A stretch of DNA of 64,000 nt from Nocardiopsis sp. FIRDI 009 (GCF_003386285.1 NZ_QPNC01000024.1:62001-126000); one strand, 5' to 3'; positions 1 to 7,682 are shown, counted from the stretch's first letter. The notes: generated by a model from the letters alone, not told the origin. Translations and numbers: made by a program.

Positions 1-1
1 C

Positions 2-1063
2 CTGGACTCCTACGGGCGGGTGAAGTCAGACGGCACCCCCGTCGACCCGGCCACGTACGACTACCGGCGGGCGGCTCGGGACGCCCTCCACTTCTCCAAG
101 CTCGTGGACCGGTTCGTGCAGAACCTGCGACGGGTCGCCGGATTCGATGTCCAGTACTTCGCGACTGTGGAACCGCAACGGCGTCTGGCTCCGCACCTGC
201 ACATGGCCACCCGGGGCACGATCCCCCGGGCCGAGCTGCGCCAGATCGCCGCCGCGACCTACCACCAGGTGTGGTGGCCCAATGCCGACACCGTTCGCTT
301 TGAGGGTGATCGGCTCCCCGTCTGGGATGAGTCGACAGGTGCTTATGTCGACCCGTCGACCGGCGAACTCCTGCCCACCTGGGAACAGGCGTTGGACGCT
401 ATGGACGAGGCCCCGGACGCGGAACCCCACCACGTGGTGAAGTTCGGCCGACAGGTGGACGCCAAAGGCGTGGTTGCGGGCTCGGCGGACGCTGACCGGT
501 GCGTGCGCTACCTGGCCAAGTACCTCACGAAGGACATCGCCGAGTGCCACGAGGTCGAAACGATCTCGCAGGAACAGCACGTGGACCGACTCCTGGACGC
601 GCTCCGGTTCGAACCGTGCTCGCCCCGGTGCGCGAACTGGCTCCGCTACGGCATCCAACCCGACCAGCCCAAGGCTGGCCTTCGCCCCGGGTTCTGCCGG
701 TCCAAGGCACACCGCCGCGAACACCTGGGCTACGCGGGCCGTCGCGTCCTGGTCTCCCGGAAATGGTCGGGCAAGACCCTCGCCGACCACAAAGCCGACC
801 GGCTCACCTGGGTACTCAACGCGCTCGGGATCGACCCCGCCAACGAGGACCAGGGCGACGAGAACGACCCCCGTCCACCCGCGCTGACCTCGGTCAAATC
901 CGGAAAGTTCGCGTGGGAACTGGCACGCCCCACTGATCCGGACGTGGCTCCCCGCGAGAGGCGGCTACTCCGGGCGGTCGGTGAGTCCCTCAAACGCCGC
1001 GCTCAACTGGACGCGGCACGGCAGAACGATCTTTCGGCAACGCACGAGACGAGGGCCGCATGA
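2..1063 (+). CDS. repSA: RepSA-family replication initiator (5' truncated by window edge)
   Basis: The reading frame is open to the left edge; the GTG at position 20 is an internal codon rather than the likely start. The visible part, about 350 residues, matches the RepSA/pSAM2 type of replication initiator: a segment with FVQNLRR, then YFATVEPQRRLAPHLH, a His-rich motif as in rolling-circle-type initiators, and a basic C-terminus. It would start autonomous replication of the excised element. Its TGA overlaps the ATG of the excisionase gene (ATGA), so the two are probably translationally coupled. Family recognition is by eye; the true start is beyond the window. Confidence 0.8.
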   Translation: MDSYGRVKSDGTPVDPATYDYRRAARDALHFSKLVDRFVQNLRRVAGFDVQYFATVEPQRRLAPHLHMATRGTIPRAELRQIAAATYHQVWWPNADTVRFEGDRLPVWDESTGAYVDPSTGELLPTWEQALDAMDEAPDAEPHHVVKFGRQVDAKGVVAGSADADRCVRYLAKYLTKDIAECHEVETISQEQHVDRLLDALRFEPCSPRCANWLRYGIQPDQPKAGLRPGFCRSKAHRREHLGYAGRRVLVSRKWSGKTLADHKADRLTWVLNALGIDPANEDQGDENDPRPPALTSVKSGKFAWELARPTDPDVAPRERRLLRAVGESLKRRAQLDAARQNDLSATHETRAA

Positions 1064-1269
1064 CCCCCACGACAACCACTCAGACCGCCCCACAGCCCCG
1101 GCCAGCATCGGCGCTGTGGTCGGTGAAGGACACAGCCGCCTACCTCGGTGTTCCAGCCAAGACGCTCTATGAGTGGCGGTACAAGGGCGACGGCCCGCCT
1201 TCTCACCGTGTCGGCCGGTACGTGCGCTACCTGCCCGACGAGGTCCACGCCTGGGTCCGATCCCGCTAA
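1060..1269 (+). CDS. xis: Excisionase-type small helix-turn-helix protein
   Basis: A 69-residue protein with a winged HTH of the MerR/AlpA excisionase kind: residues 19-50 read WSVKDTAAYLGVPAKTLYEW followed by a basic wing and YLPDEVHAWV. Proteins of this kind bind attachment-site DNA and steer the integrase toward excision. It overlaps the initiator stop by four bases and lies 28 bp before the integrase, giving a rep-xis-int cassette. The excisionase role is inferred from context and fold; a purely regulatory role is the alternative. Confidence 0.75.
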   Translation: MTPTTTTQTAPQPRPASALWSVKDTAAYLGVPAKTLYEWRYKGDGPPSHRVGRYVRYLPDEVHAWVRSR

Positions 1270-1297
1270 CCCCTACCCCCTGGAAGGAACACCTCTG

Positions 1298-2503
1298 ATG
1301 GCTCGCGCGTGGGTCTACGACCGCACCAAGGACAAGACGTACAACGAGGCCGTGAGGAAGGCCAAGGACACCAAACGCACCCCACCCGCCCGGTGGATGG
1401 TCCGCTACTACGACCCCTCCGGCCGGATCAAGAGCGGCGGCACCTTCAAGAAGAAGCCCGACGCGGAGAAGAAGCAGACCGAGATCGAGAACAGCCTCCA
1501 CGAGGGCTCCTACCGCAACCCCAACGACGGCAAGGCCACCTTCGGGGAACAGGCCGAGAAGTGGCTGATCACCCGCACCGACATCAAGCGGTCGACCTGG
1601 TGGAAGTACCGGGGCCTGCTGGACCTGTACCTCCTCTCCCGGTGGGGTGAGATCCCTCTTTCGGCAATCCACACCGAGGACATTGCCGTCTGGATCGCGG
1701 AGATGCAGAAGCCGCGGGAGGAAGGCGGCTCGAACCTCGGGGCCTCCCAGACCCGGCACGTGCACAGCGTCCTGTCCATGGTCCTAGGCTGGTGCGTCCC
1801 TCGGCGCATCCCGTTCAACCCGGCCAAGGGCGTCCCGCTGCCCAAGCCGTCCGAGGCCGAACACGTCTACCTCGACCACGTCCAAGTGGAACGGCTCGCG
1901 AACGCCGCTGAGTCTCTGCGCACCGCCTACGACCAGGTGGCGGCGGGCGCTCGGATCAACCGGCCGCTCATTCTCCTGCTCGCCTACACGGGCCTGCGCT
2001 TCAACGAGGCCGCTGCCCTGCGGGTCGGCAGGGTGGATCTGAAGGGACGCCGGATCCGGATCACGACCGCCTTCGCCGAGGTCGAAGGCAAGCTGGTTGA
2101 ACAGTCCCCGAAGACGGGCAAGAGCCGTACCGTCCCCGTCCCGCCGTCCCTCGTCCCCGAGCTGGCGCCCTTGGCCGACGGGCGACCGGATGACGCCTTG
2201 GTGTTCGCCACCAAGCGGGGCGCGCCCCTCCGTCTGCGCAACTGGCGACGGCGGGAGTTCGACAAGGCCGTGAGGGGCGCTGAGCTCGACGGTCTGGGCC
2301 TGACTCCGCACAAGCTCCGGCACACCGCCGCGTCCCTCGCCATCGCGGCCGGGGCGGACGTCAAGGTCGTCCAAGCGATGCTCGGCCACGCCACCGCGAC
2401 CATGACCCTCGACCGGTACGGGCACCTCTTCCCGGACCGCCTGGACGAGGTCGCCAAAGCCATGGATGCCGCCCGGGTCCTGGCGCTCGCCCCCGCCGCG
2501 TGA
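1298..2503 (+). CDS. int: Tyrosine recombinase (site-specific integrase)
   Basis: A 401-residue phage-type integrase. The start is ATG 1298, preceded by GGAAGG at 1282-1287; the frame is open further upstream but that part overlaps the excisionase gene in another frame. An N-terminal AP2-like arm-binding region (RWMVRYYDPSGRIKSGGTF) and a SAM-like core-binding domain precede the catalytic domain. The tyrosine-recombinase residues are all visible: Arg234 in TGLRFNEAAAL, a Lys in KTGKSR, His338 and Arg341 in HKLRH, His364 in LGHA, and the nucleophile Tyr374 in LDRYGHLF. It should catalyse integration and excision at the adjacent tRNA-Ser end. No active-site loss is seen. Confidence 0.9.
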   Translation: MARAWVYDRTKDKTYNEAVRKAKDTKRTPPARWMVRYYDPSGRIKSGGTFKKKPDAEKKQTEIENSLHEGSYRNPNDGKATFGEQAEKWLITRTDIKRSTWWKYRGLLDLYLLSRWGEIPLSAIHTEDIAVWIAEMQKPREEGGSNLGASQTRHVHSVLSMVLGWCVPRRIPFNPAKGVPLPKPSEAEHVYLDHVQVERLANAAESLRTAYDQVAAGARINRPLILLLAYTGLRFNEAAALRVGRVDLKGRRIRITTAFAEVEGKLVEQSPKTGKSRTVPVPPSLVPELAPLADGRPDDALVFATKRGAPLRLRNWRRREFDKAVRGAELDGLGLTPHKLRHTAASLAIAAGADVKVVQAMLGHATATMTLDRYGHLFPDRLDEVAKAMDAARVLALAPAA

Positions 2504-2690
2504 CCCCACGTGGCCCAAACCCCGGGAACTGACCCCGGACACGCGAAAGGCCGGTCGCTCCGAACCATGTGCACTGAATGTGCACCGGCCCGGACCAACC
2601 GGCCTTCGCTACCTCTACCGGCCCTACGCTCACCTGCGTGAACGTCGGCCTCGTGCGGTGGAGGAGGGATTTGAACCCTCGAAGGGTTGC
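2504..2690. other. Candidate attachment-site region (attR/attL) at tRNA-Ser 3' end
   Basis: This is the gap between the integrase stop and the tRNA-Ser gene plus the 3' part of the tRNA. It holds a repeated ATGTGCAC at 2567-2574 and 2578-2585, each containing the palindrome GTGCAC, which could be an integrase or excisionase arm site. The recombination core is expected inside the tRNA 3' half. The partner copy is outside the window, so the exact core cannot be defined. Confidence 0.4.
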
Positions 2691-2740
2691 CCCTTACCCG
2701 CTTTCGAGGCGGGCGCCATCGGCCACTAGGCGACTCCACC
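2656..2740 (-). tRNA. tRNA-Ser (CGA anticodon)
   Basis: On the minus strand the 7-bp acceptor stem GGTGGAG/CTCCACC closes the structure. The anticodon loop CTCGAAA gives anticodon CGA, a long class-II variable arm follows, the T arm contains GGTTCAAATCC, and the discriminator is G as in serine tRNAs. CCA is not encoded. Its 3' end faces the integrase gene, so it is the probable insertion target of the element to the left. tadA follows immediately upstream on the same strand. Confidence 0.95.
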
Positions 2741-2750
2741 GAGAGGAACT

Positions 2751-3233
2751 CTACCGGATACGACGGCGTGCGAAAAACCGGGAGAGCAGATCGGAGCACC
2801 GTTCGGCGACGTCCTCGCTGACCAGATCCGGCGGAAGGACTTCCGGACGGTGGTTGAGTCGGGGGTCGCGCACCACGTCCCACATCGATCCGACCGCCCC
2901 CGCCTTGGCGTCCCGCGCGCCGTAGACCAGCCCGTCCACCCGCGCCAGCACCAGCGCCCCCGCGCACATCGTGCACGGTTCCAACGTGACGACCAGCGTG
3001 CAGCCGCTCAGCCGCCACTCACCGCGCGCACGCGCCGCCGCCCGGAGCGCCAGCACCTCGGCGTGCGCCGTGGGGTCACCGGTCGCCTCACGCTCGTTGC
3101 GGCCCGCCCCCAGGACGGAGCCGTCGGCGTCCAGCACCACGGCGCCCACGGGGACGTCCCCCGTCTCCAGGGCCCGTTCGCCCTCCTCGACCGCCAACCG
3201 CAGCGCGGCGTCCGCGGCGTCCCGTCCGATCAC
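2751..3233 (-). CDS. tadA: tRNA-specific adenosine(34) deaminase TadA
   Basis: A 160-residue CDA-fold zinc deaminase that converts A34 to inosine in tRNA-Arg(ACG). The zinc and catalytic motifs are intact: His57-Ala-Glu59 (HAEV) and Pro86-Cys87-x-x-Cys90 (PCTMC). The start is a GTG, four bases after the stop of the upstream gene, so it is probably co-transcribed with the two deaminase-associated genes at 3238-4272. The C-terminus ends in a basic RFFARRR tail normal for the family. Confidence 0.95.
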   Translation of the reverse strand: MIGRDAADAALRLAVEEGERALETGDVPVGAVVLDADGSVLGAGRNEREATGDPTAHAEVLALRAAARARGEWRLSGCTLVVTLEPCTMCAGALVLARVDGLVYGARDAKAGAVGSMWDVVRDPRLNHRPEVLPPDLVSEDVAERCSDLLSRFFARRRIR

Positions 3234-3237
3234 CCGG

Positions 3238-3723
3238 TCACAGCCGCATACCGTCGAGGAGTTCGCCGAAGCCGGCGCGCTCGGCCACGACCGCCAGCGC
3301 GTCGCTGGGCAGGACGCCCCCTCCGGTCGACAGCGAGCGGAGTTCGTCCTCGGTCACCCCGAGATCGGTGAGCAGGTCACCGTCCCCGGTCGGCACCGGG
3401 TTGGGCCGCGCCCCCGCGCTCTCCTGGGGTTGGGGCTCGACGAGGCCGCCCGCCTCGGCCAGCACCATCGCCAGCGGATGGTCGTGCACCATCCGGGCGT
3501 CGGACAGGTAGACGTGGGGATCACCGGTCTCCTCGGCCCGCACGATGGCGAACCACTCGTCGTCGGCCTCCACGAGCAGAAGGGAGAGGTCACTCCCCCG
3601 CTCGACGGCGAAGTCGATCATCAGGTCGGTGACGTCGTCGATCACGTCCACGTCCCCGAGGTCCACCTCGGTTCCCCGCCACGCCTTACCGTTGGGAGCG
3701 AAGACAGCTGCGAAGGTCGGCAC
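3238..3723 (-). CDS. tRNA adenosine deaminase-associated protein, copy A
   Basis: A 161-residue soluble acidic protein of the actinobacterial 'tRNA adenosine deaminase-associated' family, named only for its constant position beside tadA; its biochemistry is unknown. It starts FAAVFAPNGKAW, has a central VYLSD motif and ends with an EDELRSL...AFGELLDGMR-type helical segment. These are the same landmarks as in the neighbouring gene 3766-4272, so the two look like diverged paralogues. It ends four bases before tadA. Confidence 0.8.
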   Translation of the reverse strand: MPTFAAVFAPNGKAWRGTEVDLGDVDVIDDVTDLMIDFAVERGSDLSLLLVEADDEWFAIVRAEETGDPHVYLSDARMVHDHPLAMVLAEAGGLVEPQPQESAGARPNPVPTGDGDLLTDLGVTEDELRSLSTGGGVLPSDALAVVAERAGFGELLDGMRL

Positions 3724-3765
3724 CTCGTGCTCTCCTGTTCTCCGTGGTGGTTCTCCAGGTCTGCC

Positions 3766-4272
3766 CTACCCCATACCGTCCAGGACACGCTGGAAGGACT
3801 GCGCGAATCCCAGGCGTTCGGAGACGCTGGCGAGCACCTCGTCCGGGTAGAGGTCGAGGTCTCCGGCGAGAGCGCCCAACTCCATCTCGTCCAGGCCCAG
3901 ATCGGCGACGATCGACAGGTCGCCGGCGGGCAGCACCTGGTCGAGATCGTCGTCGTCGGGCAGGTCGATGTCCAGGTAGTCGAGCACGTCGCGCGCCACC
4001 TGCCAGTCGACCGAGGCGGTCACGTCCGAGAGGAACAGCGAGACCTCCTCGCCGTAGACCCGGACGATGATGAAGAAGTCGTCCCCGACCGCCACGAGCC
4101 CGAGGGAGCCGCTGATGCTCGGCTGCTGGCGGAGCGCGTGGATGAGGCCCTTGAGGTCGTGTGTGAGGGCCACCGGGAGCAGGTCGACGTCCCAGCAGTC
4201 CTCTTCTCTGTACGCGACGGCCGCGAAGTCCCCCGAGTCGTCGTCGCCATGATCGAGCACTGTCATCGTCAC
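3766..4272 (-). CDS. tRNA adenosine deaminase-associated protein, copy B
   Basis: A 168-residue acidic protein and first gene of the tadA transcript. It shares the layout of copy A: FAAVAYREEDCW, a central SLFLSD, then DLGLDEMELGALAGD and a C-terminal GFAQSFQRVLDGMG. The GTG at 4272 is used here; the in-frame ATG at 4266 is equally possible. It carries a long run of Asp residues (DLPDDDDLDQ) in the linker. Function is not known. Confidence 0.75.
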   Translation of the reverse strand: MTMTVLDHGDDDSGDFAAVAYREEDCWDVDLLPVALTHDLKGLIHALRQQPSISGSLGLVAVGDDFFIIVRVYGEEVSLFLSDVTASVDWQVARDVLDYLDIDLPDDDDLDQVLPAGDLSIVADLGLDEMELGALAGDLDLYPDEVLASVSERLGFAQSFQRVLDGMG

Positions 4273-4589
4273 CCCAACCCGGCCGGTGTATCGGTGCGGG
4301 CGAAGGAACGCCTGATCGCCCGTGCGACTGACATGGTAACGATCACTTCGGTTCCGGGCTCGCCCTTGTCACCCGTCAACGCGCCCACGTTCTCATGAGA
4401 ACCGGGTGTCCGGTCACCCGTCGGGGCACTCTTTCCGCCCCTGTCCGCGTTCCGGCCGCGGCCGACGGCCGCGAAGGGCGGTGGGCCCGGCGGTCGGCCC
4501 CCCTCCGGGGTGGGACGCACGGTTAGACTCGGGCTGGCCGAAACCTCCCCAGCCATCGTCCCGTTATCCCAGCTCAACCGGAGAACGCT
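4273..4589. other. Divergent intergenic region between the tadA operon and upp
   Basis: These 317 bp must hold promoters for both divergent transcripts. No convincing -35/-10 pair or conserved operator is visible. A Shine-Dalgarno-like CCGGAG at 4578-4583 belongs to upp. Confidence 0.5.
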
Positions 4590-5243
4590 TTGGAAACCCT
4601 GGTCGTCGACCACCCCTTGGTCGCGCACAAACTGACCACCCTGCGCGACGTGCGGACCGACTCCCCGACCTTCCGGCGCCTGACCGACGAGTTGGTGACG
4701 CTGCTCGCCTACGAGGCGACGCGGGACGTTCGGGTGACCGAGGTCACCATCCGGACGCCGCTCGTGGAGACCACGGGGGCACAGCTGTCGCGCCCCACGC
4801 CGCTCGTGGTGCCCATCCTCCGGGCCGGCCTGGGCATGCTCGACGGCATGACCCGCCTGCTGCCCACGGCCGAGGTGGGCTTCCTCGGCATGGCGCGCGA
4901 CGAGGAGACCCTCCAGCCCGCCACGTACGCCGACCGGTTGCCGCAGGACCTGTCCGGACGCCAGTGCTACGTGCTCGACCCGATGCTGGCCACGGGCGGC
5001 ACGCTGGCGGCGGCACTCAAGCTGCTGGTGGAGCGCGGCGCCGACCACATCACCGCGATCTGCCTGCTCTCCGCCCCCGAGGGGCTCAGAGCCGTGGAGC
5101 AGAAGCTGACCGAAACCCTCGACCCCGGGCACGGCGCGACCCTGCGCGTGGTGACCGCGGCGGTGGACGAGCGCCTCGACGAGAACGGTTTCATCCTCCC
5201 TGGCCTGGGCGATGCCGGGGACCGGCTGTACGGCTGCGCCTGA
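4590..5243 (+). CDS. upp: Uracil phosphoribosyltransferase
   Basis: A 217-residue pyrimidine-salvage enzyme making UMP from uracil and PRPP. The PRPP-binding loop is at residues 130-138 (DPMLATGGT), and the uracil-binding C-terminus GLGDAGDRLYGCA is intact. The start is TTG 4590 with GGAG six bases upstream. A strong intrinsic terminator follows at 5283, so it is probably monocistronic. Confidence 0.96.
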   Translation: METLVVDHPLVAHKLTTLRDVRTDSPTFRRLTDELVTLLAYEATRDVRVTEVTIRTPLVETTGAQLSRPTPLVVPILRAGLGMLDGMTRLLPTAEVGFLGMARDEETLQPATYADRLPQDLSGRQCYVLDPMLATGGTLAAALKLLVERGADHITAICLLSAPEGLRAVEQKLTETLDPGHGATLRVVTAAVDERLDENGFILPGLGDAGDRLYGCA

Positions 5244-5282
5244 CTTCGGAGACCACGGACCACATCCGCCACACGAGGCGTC

Positions 5283-5325
5283 AGCACCCAGCCGGGCCAC
5301 CGGCTGGGTGCTTTTTGGTTCTTTT
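5283..5325 (+). terminator. Intrinsic terminator after upp
   Basis: A perfect 13-bp stem (5283-5295 with 5300-5312, four-base loop) is followed by the T-rich tract TTTTTGGTTCTTTT. This is one of the clearest rho-independent terminators in the window. Confidence 0.9.
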
Positions 5326-5657
5326 CTGTACGGAGTGAATGAACAGCCAAAAATCGGGCAGAGAGACTGTGGCGCCGTGTCGCCCCTGGTAGCGACCGAG
5401 CACGACGCAACCGACGACACGGCTTTGCATTAGCCGAATTCGTTTTGAGATGGGAACGTAACAGACGAGAGTGATCATGGTTCCTGGCCACCCGTAACCT
5501 CCACGACCCCCGCCCGGAACCACCAACCGGGCACGGTCCGCCCCCAGCTCGTGCCGCCCGGTTCCGACGGACGGTCCACGCACCCCGGAGGCGACTACCC
5601 AAAGCCCCCGACCGACCACGCTTTGCCATCCACCCCCCACGGCCCACAAGGAGTGAG
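5326..5657. other. Intergenic region without recognised gene
   Basis: About 330 bp between the upp terminator and the next small gene. The central part near 5425-5480 is unusually AT-rich for this genome (GAATTCGTTTTGAGATGG) and is a plausible promoter zone for the gene at 5658. No clear -35/-10 pair with proper spacing was found, and open frames on either strand lack coding bias. Confidence 0.4.
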
Positions 5658-5900
5658 ATGACCGAGACCTCCGCCTCCACGACCACCGAGCTCACCCCGG
5701 ACCCGCACTACGGCCCCGTCGTCAGCCGGCTGGCGTCGGAGTTCTCGGGGGTGCACCACACCGCGACCGTCACCCGGTGCGTGGACGCCGCCAGACACGG
5801 CGCCCAGGAGGTGACCGGGTCGGCCGCCCCCGAGCTCGTGGAACGGATCGCCCGACAACACCTCCAGGTCCTGGCCCTGGCCTTCGCCGAACAGCGCTAG
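5658..5900 (+). CDS. Small helical protein, three-helix-bundle dimerization type
   Basis: An 80-residue protein of which residues 22-80 form two to three amphipathic helices (VVSRLASEF, HHTATVTRCVDAARHGA, APELVERIARQHLQVLALAFAEQ). The pattern resembles the small actinobacterial 'three-helix bundle dimerization domain' proteins often found near regulators. An ATG at 5658 follows AAGGAG. A GC-rich hairpin begins at its stop codon. The family assignment is tentative and the role unknown. Confidence 0.6.
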   Translation: MTETSASTTTELTPDPHYGPVVSRLASEFSGVHHTATVTRCVDAARHGAQEVTGSAAPELVERIARQHLQVLALAFAEQR

Positions 5901-5931
5901 CGGCCCCGCCCCACGGGGGCGCCCGCTTTCC
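5901..5931 (+). terminator. Hairpin after the 80-residue gene
   Basis: A GC-rich inverted repeat directly after the stop (arms GCGG/CCGC and CGCCCC/GGGGCG around ACG) is followed by TTTCC. It is terminator-like but has an internal mismatch and only a short T-run. Confidence 0.5.
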
Positions 5932-6105
5932 GGACCGTCGGTTCCAGGATTACCAACACCACCGGAACCGGACAGAGCCCACAAGTCGTCGAACGGCCGA
6001 CATACCGCCACGCCGAGGGTGCACCCCAGGCTTTACGGGCATGACCGTCAATGGAACAATCACTGCTGGGTCGGTGGGTCAGGTGGATTCCAAAAGGAGT
6101 CAGTC

Positions 6106-6270
6106 GTGGCGAAGTTGAAGAAATGGGGCGGCTACGCGCTCATCGGTTTCGTGGCGTTTTATCTGCTCACGCAACCGGAAAGCGCCGCTGGAGTGATCCA
6201 GAGCGCCCTGGGTGGCCTGATGGGCGGCGCAGAGTCCATGTCCCGCTTCGTCAACGCGCTGCTGCCGTAG
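6106..6270 (+). CDS. 54-residue single-pass membrane protein
   Basis: The start is GTG 6106, six bases after AAAAGGAGT; the longer upstream frame lacks a ribosome site. The peptide begins MAKLKKWGG and has one transmembrane helix (YALIGFVAFYLLT), then an Ala/Gly-rich segment with GGLMGGAESMSRFV. It precedes the PH-domain membrane protein by 22 bp, so the two are probably co-transcribed and may act together. Function unknown. Confidence 0.65.
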   Translation: MAKLKKWGGYALIGFVAFYLLTQPESAAGVIQSALGGLMGGAESMSRFVNALLP

Positions 6271-6292
6271 TGGGGGAGTTGGGTCCGGTTCC

Positions 6293-6802
6293 ATGCGGCT
6301 CGTAGCGTCGAGTAACAGCGCTCCTGCGTCGGTCAACCGCTACCTCCTGCCCCACGAGCAGGACGTCGTGACCATCAGGCGCCATCCCGCGGTCCTCATC
6401 GGCCCGGTCGGAGCCGTCCTCGGCGCCCTGATCGCCGCGGGGATCCTCAGCAACACATCGATCGCCGCCGACAGCGCGGCGCTGGCGATCATCTGGTGGC
6501 TGTGGCTGCTGGTGCTGGTGTGGTTCGTCTGGCGCGTCGCCGAGTGGTCGGTCGACTACTTCGTCATCACGTCGGCCCGCCTGCTGCTGACGACGGGGCT
6601 GATCACGCGGCAGGTCAACATGATGCCGTTGGGCAAGGTCACCGACATGAGGTTCGAGCGGAGCCTGCTGGGTCGCTTCCTCGGGTACGGCACCTTCGTG
6701 ATGGAGTCCGCGGGTCAGGACCAGGCGCTGAGCAAGATCAACTTCATTCCCTACCCGGAACAGCTCTACCTGGAGGTCGTGGGTCTGATCTTCAAGGAGT
6801 AG
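6293..6802 (+). CDS. Bacterial PH domain-containing membrane protein
   Basis: A 169-residue protein: an N-terminal PHEQDVVTIRRHP motif, two transmembrane helices (VLIGPVGAVLGALIAAGIL and ALAIIWWLWLLVLVWFVW), then a bPH2/YdbS-like domain beginning DYFVITSARLLLTTGLITR and ending near INFIPYPEQLY. Such proteins are anchored with the beta-barrel-like PH domain in the cytoplasm; substrates are not known. It is the second gene of a two-gene unit with 6106-6270 and is followed by a terminator. Confidence 0.8.
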   Translation: MRLVASSNSAPASVNRYLLPHEQDVVTIRRHPAVLIGPVGAVLGALIAAGILSNTSIAADSAALAIIWWLWLLVLVWFVWRVAEWSVDYFVITSARLLLTTGLITRQVNMMPLGKVTDMRFERSLLGRFLGYGTFVMESAGQDQALSKINFIPYPEQLYLEVVGLIFKE

Positions 6803-6828
6803 CCCGGGCGCACCGGCGGAAGACGTGT

Positions 6829-6858
6829 GGCACCCACCGCGGAGGTGGGTGCCCTTCG
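6829..6858 (+). terminator. Intrinsic terminator after the PH-domain gene
   Basis: A perfect 10-bp stem (GGCACCCACC with GGTGGGTGCC) has a five-base loop and is followed by CTTCGTG. The stem is strong but the T-tract weak. Confidence 0.7.
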
Positions 6859-7113
6859 TGTCTGCGGGGTTCCGTGCGCGGCCCGGGCCCCTCCCCGGGC
6901 GGTGCGCGCGGCTCTGATTCGGCTGTTGTTAACCTTCCGTTCACCTTGCCTCGGCACCACAGTTCCCCATCTCACACGCCCGCCGCCGCGGCACCGGGAC
7001 TCATCCCCAGAGAATCCCCCTGAACTGGGATGAAACCCTGAACCCGACTGCAGCCCGGCCATCTGACGAGGAGCGACCGCGCCCTCCCCGCAAGCCTCCA
7101 CGGGGGATACGGA
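6859..7113. other. Intergenic region with an inverted repeat
   Basis: No gene is seen. An imperfect inverted repeat, TCATCCCCAG at 7001-7010 and CTGGGATGA at 7025-7033, could fold in a transcript. I compared the stretch with common riboswitch signatures and found none that fits. Confidence 0.35.
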
Positions 7114-7142
7114 TTGACTCTTAGGTGAACATAGGGTTAACT
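7114..7142 (+). promoter_or_regulatory. Candidate housekeeping promoter for the 74-residue gene
   Basis: TTGACT at 7114-7119 and TTAACT at 7137-7142 are separated by exactly 17 bp. The predicted start site near 7149 gives a short leader containing GAGGAGG at 7165-7171 before the ATG at 7176. Confidence 0.6.
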
Positions 7143-7175
7143 CGTACCATCTGATGCGGAAACGAGGAGGGTCTC

Positions 7176-7400
7176 ATGGCACGCAGGACAGAACGTGCGC
7201 CGCGCCCCGCTCGCTCCACGACCAGCCGCCGACGCACGCGCACCGCGTCCGGGACCCGACAGCGCCTGACGAACAGGACCGCGTGCGTCCCGCAGCCGCG
7301 CGAGGGCGCCGACACCACGACGTCGCGACACCCGATCATGCACTGGGTACTGGTCACCGACGAGAACGGCCGAACCCGCCCCGAGGCGCGCTGGCTCTGA
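7176..7400 (+). CDS. Small basic conserved-type protein, function unknown
   Basis: A 74-residue protein with an Arg-rich N-terminal half (RRTERAPRPARSTTSRRRTR) and a compact C-terminus HWVLVTDENGRTRPEARWL resembling the ends of other small actinobacterial proteins. ATG 7176 is preceded by GGAGG with five-base spacing, a good promoter lies upstream and a terminator downstream, so it looks like an independent monocistronic gene. The charge suggests nucleic-acid contact, but that is inference. Confidence 0.6.
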   Translation: MARRTERAPRPARSTTSRRRTRTASGTRQRLTNRTACVPQPREGADTTTSRHPIMHWVLVTDENGRTRPEARWL

Positions 7401-7460
7401 CGAGCCGCCCCCGGGCGCCGCGGCGGACACGACCGCCGACGCCGACCACGACGAACACAC

Positions 7461-7489
7461 GAAGGGCCGTCCCCACGGGGCGGCCCTTC
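7461..7489 (+). terminator. Hairpin after the 74-residue gene
   Basis: The arms GAAGGGCCGTCCCC and GGGCGGCCCTTC around ACG form a strong stem with one unpaired position, about 60 bp after the stop. It probably ends this transcript. Confidence 0.65.
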
Positions 7490-7544
7490 GCCGTTCCAGG
7501 CCCCGGGCCGGCCTCCGCCGGGCTCCTCCGGACACCCCGAACCG

Positions 7545-7564
7545 CTTTGTCGACAAATCGGCTT
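7545..7564. repeat. 20-bp direct repeat, copy 1 (left of ABC-F unit)
   Basis: The 20-mer containing the 12-bp palindrome TTTGTCGACAAA followed by TCGGCTT occurs here and, identically, at 9617-9636. The two copies bracket a 2.05-kb segment holding the ABC-F promoter, leader and gene. Downstream flanks are also partly alike (AGCCGTTAATGGAGA here, GACCATAAAACGAGA there). Confidence 0.9.
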
Positions 7565-7645
7565 AGCCGTTAATGGAGATTCGACTGTCCGGAAGTAGGC
7601 CCCCAACGCCATCCAAAGAGTGATACCGGTCTCACTCGCCCTGGA

Positions 7646-7674
7646 TTGACGTCAGACGAGACGAGACGTATCGT
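7646..7674 (+). promoter_or_regulatory. Strong promoter candidate for the ABC-F leader
   Basis: TTGACG at 7646-7651 and TATCGT at 7669-7674 have the ideal 17-bp spacing. The predicted start lies around 7680-7681, two to three bases before the ATG of a four-codon ORF, so the message would be almost leaderless. An inverted repeat AGACGA/TCGTCT (7659-7664 and 7671-7676) overlaps the -10 and could be an operator. Confidence 0.7.
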
Positions 7675-7682
7675 CTTGCACC

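Larger units (their letters stand above)
1..2655. mobile_element. Right end of an integrated actinomycete AICE-like element
   Basis: Three consecutive plus-strand genes (RepSA-type replication initiator, small excisionase, tyrosine integrase) form the replication/integration module typical of actinomycete integrative and conjugative elements such as pSAM2. The integrase stops at 2503, about 150 bp from the 3' end of a tRNA-Ser gene on the opposite strand, which is the usual geometry for an element inserted at a tRNA 3' end. The left part, with transfer and regulatory genes and the other attachment site, lies outside the window, so completeness and mobility cannot be judged. Identity of the module is seen; integration at this tRNA is inference. 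Confidence 0.7.

Noticed and set aside
1148..1297. Fifty-codon upstream extension of the integrase
   Set aside because: It overlaps the excisionase gene in another frame, while ATG 1298 has a good GGAAGG site.
6859..7113. Possible riboswitch before the 74-residue gene
   Set aside because: The inverted repeat does not match any riboswitch consensus I know, and a good promoter lies downstream of it, so it would not be in that transcript.
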